From Enterococcus ratti (GTDB lineage: Bacteria > Bacillota > Bacilli > Lactobacillales > Enterococcaceae), in contig NZ_JXLB01000010.1 in the NCBI RefSeq assembly GCF_001886195.1, forward strand, positions 41,002 to 105,001: 64,000 nt of DNA, written 5' to 3'. The notes under the pieces are model-generated. The model saw only the letters and a program-made list of their open reading frames with translations, was not told the origin of the DNA and did not search any database. Below are positions 58,324 through 64,000 of this stretch, one piece after another (position 1 is the stretch's first letter; each line of letters begins with the position of its first letter). Position numbers and translations under genes: made by a program.

Positions 58324-58797
58324 CTAGAATGTATACCAGTTATTAAAATTCTGTCGAATGAAGTTTTCTGGAAAACTGAAACTTCCTTCAGTTTTTTTGT
58401 TGCTTTTTACTTTAACAGTCACTTTTTTAAGCATTTGGATCATTTCAGTTAATTTATATTTTGTTGTTCTTTCCGTAGACTGATCGGAATGATCAATAAT
58501 GTCGTTTTTATTTGTGCCTGCTTTATTTACTTGAATTTCATATGCTTTGGCTTGTGTGCGGTCATTAGTTATCAAGACACTAAACTTTTCTAGCTTAATA
58601 GGCATTTAATGTGTATCAAAAACTATTGATTCTCTTTGTTTGATACTTAGAAAAAATGGGGAAACGCAATACACTTCTTGTGAGTTGTTTGTTTGATCCG
58701 ACCACACATCCCAGCTGATTAATCCTATTTCTAAAATGTAAATAGTAAAAGAATAATTTTCTTCATTTTGTTCTTTTTTCAACTGAAAATAAGGCAT
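58324..58797 (-). pseudogene. 157-codon frame split by an in-frame stop
   Basis: From ATG 58797 the frame runs 63 codons to a TAA at 58606-58608 and then continues in the same frame with ATG 58605 for 93 codons. Neither ATG has a Shine-Dalgarno site. The two parts read as ordinary hydrophilic protein (LISWDVWSDQTNN; NDRTQAKAYEIQVNKAG). The simplest view is a nonsense mutation in one decaying gene. Two genuine small genes are less likely. No family recognised. Confidence 0.4.
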
Positions 58798-58863
58798 TTC
58801 ACGTTGAGTTCATCCATAGATTATTTTACAAGCTAGTTTGGACCTTTAGTCAATTAACTGATC

Positions 58864-58913
58864 GTTGAGTTACAAGTTTGAAGCGTTTCAAGCCTTCAAC
58901 ATTGTAACTCAAC
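58864..58913. repeat. 12-pair hairpin within the decayed locus
   Basis: GTTGAGTTACAA (58864-58875) pairs perfectly with 58902-58913, with TTGAAG/CTTCAA nested inside. No T run on either side. Confidence 0.65.
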
Positions 58914-59030
58914 TGAAACTTTATCCGTGTTTGCACCAATAATATTTGTGTCTTTTGTTACAACCAGTGTAGTGGCTGTCGATATTTCAGTATCACTATA
59001 GTGAACATTTTGGATCAGACTGTCACTCAT
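58896..59030 (-). pseudogene. 44-residue N-terminal fragment in the decayed locus
   Basis: ATG 59030 opens MSDSLIQNVHYSDTEISTAT..., stopping inside the hairpin at 58896. It reads like protein but has no binding site. It lies just upstream of, and on the same strand as, the split 157-codon frame. Confidence 0.3.
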
Positions 59031-59298
59031 AAGGGGAAATTACGAAGATAAACTTAAAATAAAAGATTTCTTATTCTAAAGAATTAGCCTTTTTATCATA
59101 ACTGATTGTTTTAACATCAAAATTGTAAAAAAATAGTCAAAAATTTCACTTAAAACACTTTTTCCGCCTATCTTATCTATGAAGTGGATAATAAATGAAC
59201 AAATTTGACATAAAACGCCCTTTTTATGAGCATTATGTGTCCTTTTATCCAAATTATGTTAAATAATTATTGTTCTTAAAAATTCTGGAGGGATGAAA

Positions 59299-59505
59299 AT
59301 GGAAAATAAACAAATTTTTGCAATAGGTGAGACCTATGCGTTTGTTTCTGATTTATTTGATGCACCTGTAAAAGGAAAAATTGAAAAAATCTATGAAAAT
59401 AGTGTGATGATTCGAGTGACAAAATGCGCAGTAGAAGAAAAGAATACTGCACATAGTTTGCATTGGCAGCTCGTCGTTCGTAAATCAAATGCTGTAATGG
59501 AATGA
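59299..59505 (+). CDS. small DUF2187-like protein
   Basis: A 68-residue protein (MENKQIFAIGETYAFVSDLF...). The GETY..GKIEKIYENSVMIRV pattern fits the small beta-barrel of DUF2187 (KOW-like) proteins. Start set at the second ATG (59299), six bases after GGAGGG; the first ATG touches that site. A terminator follows. It may bind nucleic acid, but this is inference from the fold. Confidence 0.65.
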   Translation: MENKQIFAIGETYAFVSDLFDAPVKGKIEKIYENSVMIRVTKCAVEEKNTAHSLHWQLVVRKSNAVME

Positions 59506-59521
59506 AATTCAATAGCGAAAG

Positions 59522-59572
59522 AAAATGGGCTAGAACTTTAGAGGAATTTTTCTGTTATTTAGCCCATTTTTT
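59522..59572 (+). terminator. terminator after the DUF2187-like gene
   Basis: AAAATGGGCTA (59522-59532) pairs with TAGCCCATTTT (59560-59570), followed by T. Confidence 0.82.
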
Positions 59573-59641
59573 GTGCAGAAAGTTGTAGAAAAAGTGTTTA
59601 GAGTAAAAGAAGCAGTCTTAAATAAATTACCTTACAGTCAG

Positions 59642-60343
59642 TTACTTCCATGTTTTATTTTTTAACATGTTGGATTGACGGTGATAAAATTGCCATATTT
59701 GGATGCTTTGGGCGATTGCTAGCATTAAAAATAGAAAAGCAACCAGCAAAATAGCAGCACGATCAAATAAATGATGGCAGACGACTAAACTAATGGCACC
59801 GCTAATGAAAGCAAGGACGACAGTAAAAAAATGAAAAAAATGATCAAAATCAGCTTTTTTTCTTGTTACACAATAGTCATATAAGCTAGTAGCAACTCCT
59901 TTTAAATTTCCGGTCGTAAATAAATTAGTATAGGCACGTCCATTAATTTTATCAAAAGAAACCCATTGAATAGCCGCAGTAAATGCGATCATAATGGTTA
60001 CAATAGAAGGATGAATATTAATAGGTGAGAGACTGACTAAGAAAAAGATTAAGGCTTCATAATAAAGAATAAAAAGCCGCCAGAAATGTTTTTCTTTCTT
60101 TTTAAAATAATCGATCATAAACTTCGTCAGTAAAATACCTAAAAAGAAAAAGATCGTAGATAGTATTTTTTTTCCGGCACTTAACCACTCTCCATTAAAA
60201 GTTTGGATGATTGCTAATACGATATTACCAGTTTGAGCAGAAGCAAATGCATTGTATTGAATATACGTATAGCTATCCATAGCACCGCCAATAAAAGATA
60301 GTAGTAGTCCGACACTTCGTCCTTCATGAAATGAAATACTCAT
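59642..60343 (-). CDS. YoaK-family (DUF1275) membrane protein
   Basis: A 233-residue protein with six hydrophobic segments and the DUF1275 pattern: FIGGAMDSYTYIQYNAFASAQTGNI near the N-terminus and NLFTTGNLKG in the middle. Function of the family is unknown; transport of small molecules has been suggested. Start set at the ATG at 60343 after AAGGTG; the GTG at 60361 lies upstream of that site. Monocistronic and divergent from the helicase. Confidence 0.82.
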   Translation of the reverse strand: MSISFHEGRSVGLLLSFIGGAMDSYTYIQYNAFASAQTGNIVLAIIQTFNGEWLSAGKKILSTIFFFLGILLTKFMIDYFKKKEKHFWRLFILYYEALIFFLVSLSPINIHPSIVTIMIAFTAAIQWVSFDKINGRAYTNLFTTGNLKGVATSLYDYCVTRKKADFDHFFHFFTVVLAFISGAISLVVCHHLFDRAAILLVAFLFLMLAIAQSIQIWQFYHRQSNMLKNKTWK

Positions 60344-60521
60344 TTTTTTATTCACCTTCACCTTTAATAGTTTCTCTTTTTTATTCTAACATAACACTTG
60401 GTTGTTTTTCGGGAATTTTATATATAATTTTCAGAAAGAAAAGTAAAGATCAAAGCCATTTTAATTTTTAGAAAGGTCTGTTAGTATAAAAGAAAACTAG
60501 AAGATATTTATAGATAGAAAG

Positions 60522-62723
60522 ATGGGAAAAACGATCAATCAAGGGAATGAAAAAGAAATTCTTTGCTTGCAAAGAGAAATCAATCATTGGAAAAAGAAAT
60601 ATAAAAAGCTTGAACAAATTTTTCGGATACAAGAAGAAATTATTGCAAGTTATGAAACAGCCTATGGAGAAGCTCCCGGGCTAATTGGTGAAGAAAACAT
60701 AGAAAATAAAAAGCCTTCATTTTTTAATACGATAGAAAAACAGTCGTATCATCGATTTAATTATGAACAAAAAGCTGCGATTACTTATAATATGGCCAAG
60801 CATCTAAGAATTATTGCCGGTGCTGGGAGTGGAAAAACCCAAACGATTTGTGCAAAAGCTGTCTATTTAATGACTCAAAATCAAGTAGAAGAACAGCGTA
60901 TATTGATGATTACTTTTACAAGAAATGCCGCAAATGAATTGAAAAAGCGAGTAGATAATTTTAGTCAACGAAAAACAAATGTTCATATAGGTACGTTTCA
61001 TAGTATTTTTTTTCGTCTATACAATGAGATTTGCCGACAATTTCCAGAAGTTGCAACTGAAGGGGTACAAGGAGAAATTTCCAAAGAAACATCCTATAAG
61101 ATTAATGGTTTGATGCAGCAACTTATTCGAAAATACAATCTGTATCTGTTTAATCAAACCGGTGAAAAAAATATAGCAGCACGACTTGACTATTGGCAAA
61201 ATATGAACTTATCTATGGAAGAAATCATCCGATTAATTGAAGAAAATTTTGACTCACTTGAACAAAGAGCAGCAATGCCGATCTCTAAAAGAATGACACG
61301 TTTAATGGTAGATCTTCAGGTTCATAAAAAGAAACAACATCTTTTTGAATTTAATGATGTGCTGCAAAACTTGAAAAATGCGTTACAAGTTGAAGAAATT
61401 AGAAAACATGTTGGAGAAAAATATGATTATTTGTTTATTGATGAGTTTCAGGATACGAATCCTTTACAATGGGAAATTATACGTTTAATTATTAAAGGAA
61501 CACCCATAAAGCTAATTGTTGTTGGAGATGATGATCAAAGCATTTATGGTTTTAGAGGTTCTGAACCTTCTTATATTAAGCAGTTTGACCAGGAATTGCC
61601 AACGAAAACACTTTTTTTGTTAACCAATTACCGTTCACGGGCTGCGATTGTTCAAGGAGCCAATCGCTTAATTACTTTCAATAAAAACGATCGTATTCAA
61701 AAAGCAATGATTCCAGCTCAAAAAGAGGCGGGGATTATAAAGGCTTATTCGTTTGAAAATGTAAAAAACGAAAGTAAATGGATTCTAAACCAAATTTGTA
61801 CATTCGTAAAAGACGATGGGAAATACAAAGAATCAATTATTTTATATCGATCATTTCTGCAAACGCAACAACTGATACAAGATTTACTCCAGACAGATAT
61901 TCCTTTTGTATTAGAGGCAGAGAGCCCATATGAAGGGATATTTAGTGTAGATCTTTTTCAACAATTTTATCAAAAAATCTTTGAGTGGCAAGAAGCGTCC
62001 ACACCTCAAAAGAAGTTATATGCTTTCCACCAGTTACTGCGTCAGTTAATGGAGAATTGCTATCTTAAAAAAGCAGAATGTGATGCATTTTTTTCAAGTA
62101 AAGAAAAAAATGTACTAAGATATATAGTATCAGTGAAGCCGCAGCTAAAAATGTGGGAAAAAGAAATTCGTTTATTTATTGAAGAACTCCATTCTTTTGA
62201 TCAAAAGAATGGGCAGCGATTCGATCACTTAGTTCAAAGGTACTTGAAACTAATACGTCCGACAAAAGAAATCGAGCGAAATGAACAGGAGTGGTTGCTA
62301 GAAACGCTTGGACAGTATTCGACGTTTGACCAATTAAAGCACTTAAAAAAAGAAATAGAGTTAATTGTTCAACAATTAAAAACTCGTTTGATTGCTTATC
62401 GACAGGGAAAACTAGATGCATTATGTATTCAAAGTATTCATAGAAGCAAAGGATTAAGCTATCGGAATGTTTTCTTGATTGGCTGCAATGATGGATTGAT
62501 TCCTCATAGTGGTGCAAGCTCGAAGGAAACGATAAAGAAAGAGCAATTAGAAGCAGAACATATAACAACAGTGGAAGAAGAACGACGTCTCTTTTATGTA
62601 GCAATGACTAGAGCAAGAAATCGATTGTATTTTTGCATTCCTTTAATGAAAGGAAATAAAAAATTGAAGGTTTCGAGATTTATTAGAGAGACAGGATGTA
62701 AAATTAAAAAAATAAGCAATTAA
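60522..62723 (+). CDS. UvrD/Rep-family DNA helicase
   Basis: A 733-residue superfamily 1 helicase: a coiled-coil N-terminus (residues 10-45), Q-region FNYEQKAAI, IIAGAGSGKT (98-106), LFIDEFQDTNP, GDDDQSIYGFRG, LLTNYRS, IQSIHRSKGLSYRNVFLIG and YVAMTRARNRLYF. It resembles UvrD-like helicases outside the PcrA group; the extra N-terminal coil is not usual for PcrA. Role likely in repair or restart, but not assigned. The start ATG has only a weak site. It lies divergent from the YoaK gene. Confidence 0.88.
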   Translation: MGKTINQGNEKEILCLQREINHWKKKYKKLEQIFRIQEEIIASYETAYGEAPGLIGEENIENKKPSFFNTIEKQSYHRFNYEQKAAITYNMAKHLRIIAGAGSGKTQTICAKAVYLMTQNQVEEQRILMITFTRNAANELKKRVDNFSQRKTNVHIGTFHSIFFRLYNEICRQFPEVATEGVQGEISKETSYKINGLMQQLIRKYNLYLFNQTGEKNIAARLDYWQNMNLSMEEIIRLIEENFDSLEQRAAMPISKRMTRLMVDLQVHKKKQHLFEFNDVLQNLKNALQVEEIRKHVGEKYDYLFIDEFQDTNPLQWEIIRLIIKGTPIKLIVVGDDDQSIYGFRGSEPSYIKQFDQELPTKTLFLLTNYRSRAAIVQGANRLITFNKNDRIQKAMIPAQKEAGIIKAYSFENVKNESKWILNQICTFVKDDGKYKESIILYRSFLQTQQLIQDLLQTDIPFVLEAESPYEGIFSVDLFQQFYQKIFEWQEASTPQKKLYAFHQLLRQLMENCYLKKAECDAFFSSKEKNVLRYIVSVKPQLKMWEKEIRLFIEELHSFDQKNGQRFDHLVQRYLKLIRPTKEIERNEQEWLLETLGQYSTFDQLKHLKKEIELIVQQLKTRLIAYRQGKLDALCIQSIHRSKGLSYRNVFLIGCNDGLIPHSGASSKETIKKEQLEAEHITTVEEERRLFYVAMTRARNRLYFCIPLMKGNKKLKVSRFIRETGCKIKKISN

Positions 62724-62939
62724 TCACATAAAAAATGATGATATAAGTATATTTTTATTATAGTATCGTTTTTTTTAGTTTAATATTTATAATTTTTTTA
62801 AAGTTATAAATACTGTTTTTTCGCAAAAAAGTAAGTATTTATAGCTTTAAAATAAAAAAAATGAATTTTTATAGCTAATAATTGGTGTTTTTTATAAAAT
62901 TCGGTTAGAATGGGATTATAATTAAAAAGGAGTGAGAGG

Positions 62940-63344
62940 ATGATAAAAGTATATACTTCGCCTAGCTGTACTTCTTGTCGTAAAGCACGGGCATGGTTAC
63001 AAGAAAACCGATTGGATTTTGAAGAAAAGAATATTTTCGCAGAGCCAATAACAGAAAATGAGATACGTGAAATATTAGCAGCTACTAATGGAGGTGTTGA
63101 AGATATTATTTCTACTCGCTCAAAAATATATGAAAAATTGGCGATTGATTTTAATGAGCTAACGTTAAAACAAATGATCATGCTCTTCAAAGAATATCCT
63201 TCTTTGTTAAGGCGTCCAATTTTAATTGATGAAAAAAGAATATTAATCGGATTTAATGAAGATGAAATCCGTTCATTTGTGCCAAGAGAAATTCGCTCAG
63301 TCGCACGAAAAATGATTTATATGCAAAATAGTATATTCAGCTAG
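62940..63344 (+). CDS. spx: Spx-family regulator with redox CxxC
   Basis: A 134-residue ArsC/Spx protein. Cys10 and Cys13 (SCTSC) form the redox switch, and RRPILID with the following GFNEDEIRSFVP is the Spx pattern that contacts the RNA polymerase alpha C-terminal domain. Spx redirects transcription under oxidative and wall stress. A TATAAT (62917-62922) lies upstream and AAAGGAG then GAGAGG precede the ATG. A second Spx-like gene follows after 22 bases. Confidence 0.88.
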   Translation: MIKVYTSPSCTSCRKARAWLQENRLDFEEKNIFAEPITENEIREILAATNGGVEDIISTRSKIYEKLAIDFNELTLKQMIMLFKEYPSLLRRPILIDEKRILIGFNEDEIRSFVPREIRSVARKMIYMQNSIFS

Positions 63345-63366
63345 TCTCAAGAAAAGGGGGAGGCTT

Positions 63367-63720
63367 GTGAAAATCTATGGGCCAATGCATTGTGTGACGT
63401 ATTTAAAAGCAACGCAGTGGTTAGAAGGAAATCAACTCTCTTATCAATTTATTGACTTAGACAAAAGGAAACTGACCACAAAAGAAGCAAAGGAATTATG
63501 TAATTTTGATGAAGTTCATGCGGAACAATTATTCGCTGCTTGGTCACAAGGCTTCAAAAAACTGAAAATTGATTTATCGACTCTTACGAAAGAACAATTA
63601 GCTGTATTGTGTAAAACACATGGAGAGTTGATCAAGCGACCACTGATTATTATTGATGATGGATTGTTTGTAGGGTTCAATGAAAAACTGATGGAAAAAC
63701 TTATTGTAAATAATGAATAA
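63367..63720 (+). CDS. Spx/ArsC-like protein lacking the second Cys
   Basis: A 117-residue paralogue of the previous gene. Its motif is HCVTYLK: Cys9 is present but the partner position is Tyr12, so a CxxC disulfide cannot form. The IKRPLIIIDDGLFVGFN segment fits the Spx/MgsR/ArsC family. It starts at GTG 63367 behind a G-rich site. It may act by dimerising, by binding partners other than RNA polymerase, or as a regulator insensitive to redox; this is inference. Confidence 0.75.
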   Translation: MKIYGPMHCVTYLKATQWLEGNQLSYQFIDLDKRKLTTKEAKELCNFDEVHAEQLFAAWSQGFKKLKIDLSTLTKEQLAVLCKTHGELIKRPLIIIDDGLFVGFNEKLMEKLIVNNE

Positions 63721-63782
63721 AGAGTTAAAAGGAACTTGGTTTTTGAAAAATGGGAACTGTACAAAAATAGAATAAGAAATGA

Positions 63783-63814
63783 AAGGAGATGAATGATTAT
63801 TCGTTTCCTTTTTT
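63783..63814 (+). terminator. weak terminator after the Spx pair
   Basis: AAGGA..GAAT pairs with ATTC..TCCTT across a 3-by-3 internal loop, followed by TTTT. Confidence 0.5.
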
Positions 63815-63857
63815 GTATGAATTTGCAAAGAAATAAATTGAAAGCATTAGATACTTG

Positions 63858-63886
63858 TTGACAGGTGTAAAATGACATGCTATATT
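63858..63886 (+). promoter_or_regulatory. strong promoter toward the right window edge
   Basis: TTGACA (63858-63863), 17-base spacer, TATATT (63881-63886). The gene it drives starts beyond the window or in the last bases. Confidence 0.75.
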
Positions 63887-63956
63887 CTTTTTTATTAATT
63901 TTTAGTTTTTCTAAATTAAACATTTTAAAACCCTATTAAAAAGTTCTTGACTGGTA

Positions 63957-63985
63957 TAAAAATTTATGATAACATAACTAAGTCT
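63957..63985 (+). promoter_or_regulatory. second candidate promoter at the right edge
   Basis: TTGACT (63957-63962), 17-base spacer, TAACAT (63980-63985). Confidence 0.5.
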
Positions 63986-64000
63986 TTTAAAAAGAATCAC

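Overview
This window reads as chromosomal DNA of an Enterococcus; the species cannot be fixed from it. It is AT-rich. It carries the full mevalonate route (mvaK1-mvaD-mvaK2-fni), the enterococcal tyramine cluster in its usual order (tyrS-tyrDC-tyrP-nhaC) and the enterococcal maltose locus (malR-malM-malB-malP divergent from malT). It also has a chitin-type AA10 monooxygenase, PepV, Bce-type ABC transporters and a tandem Spx pair. No rRNA or tRNA gene, CRISPR array or intact insertion sequence is visible. The leftmost gene is cut by the window edge.

Layout. 1-5.4 kb: the end of a gluconate 5-dehydrogenase, then the four-gene mevalonate operon, whose genes overlap or nearly touch. 5.4-6.8 kb: a secreted LPMO with two FnIII domains and a CBM5/12 domain, on the minus strand. 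7.2-8.6 kb: infC-rpmI-rplT behind an attenuator of the L20-leader kind. 9.1-14.3 kb: a large membrane protein, a small unknown protein, a thioesterase, an NAD(P)HX dehydratase and PepV. 14.4-17.0 kb: an accessory patch with the decayed C-terminus of a tyrosine recombinase and three very Lys/Glu-rich coiled-coil genes. 17.3-24.6 kb: the tyramine cluster, opened by a Tyr T-box (specifier UAC), with a terminator after every gene. 25.3-32.9 kb: the maltose locus. malP and malT face away from each other, and MalR-type palindromes sit inside the malP promoter and just after the malT promoter. 33-40 kb: a phosphatase-like enzyme, a tandem-repeat protein, a GT-C-like membrane protein and a divergent merR / MFS-DUF4811 pair. 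40.5-48.3 kb: a MacB-like ABC transporter, a response-regulator remnant, a SPFH protein and a yxeA-bceA-bceB module with no two-component system beside it. 48.6-57.8 kb: a two-domain peptidoglycan hydrolase, an orphan LacI regulator, another ABC efflux pair and trehalose-6-phosphate hydrolase. 57.9-64 kb: decayed minus-strand reading frames, a DUF2187-like gene, a YoaK-family protein, a UvrD-like helicase and two Spx-family genes, ending with two strong promoters that point out of the window.

Functional picture. Tyrosine enters through TyrP, is decarboxylated by TyrDC using a proton, and tyramine leaves through the same carrier. The T-box ties TyrS supply to tRNA-Tyr charging. MalT takes up maltose, MalP-MalB-MalM feed it into glycolysis, and MalR probably represses both divergent transcripts. 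Several envelope-stress genes (the Bce-type module, MacB-like pumps, SPFH, Spx) lie among scars of lost genes. The most informative hidden signals are these scars (integrase end, response-regulator start, split minus-strand ORFs) and the regulatory RNA and operator architecture. I did not find a clear new multi-gene system; the least explained units are the coiled-coil trio and the repeat protein ending in CLCF.
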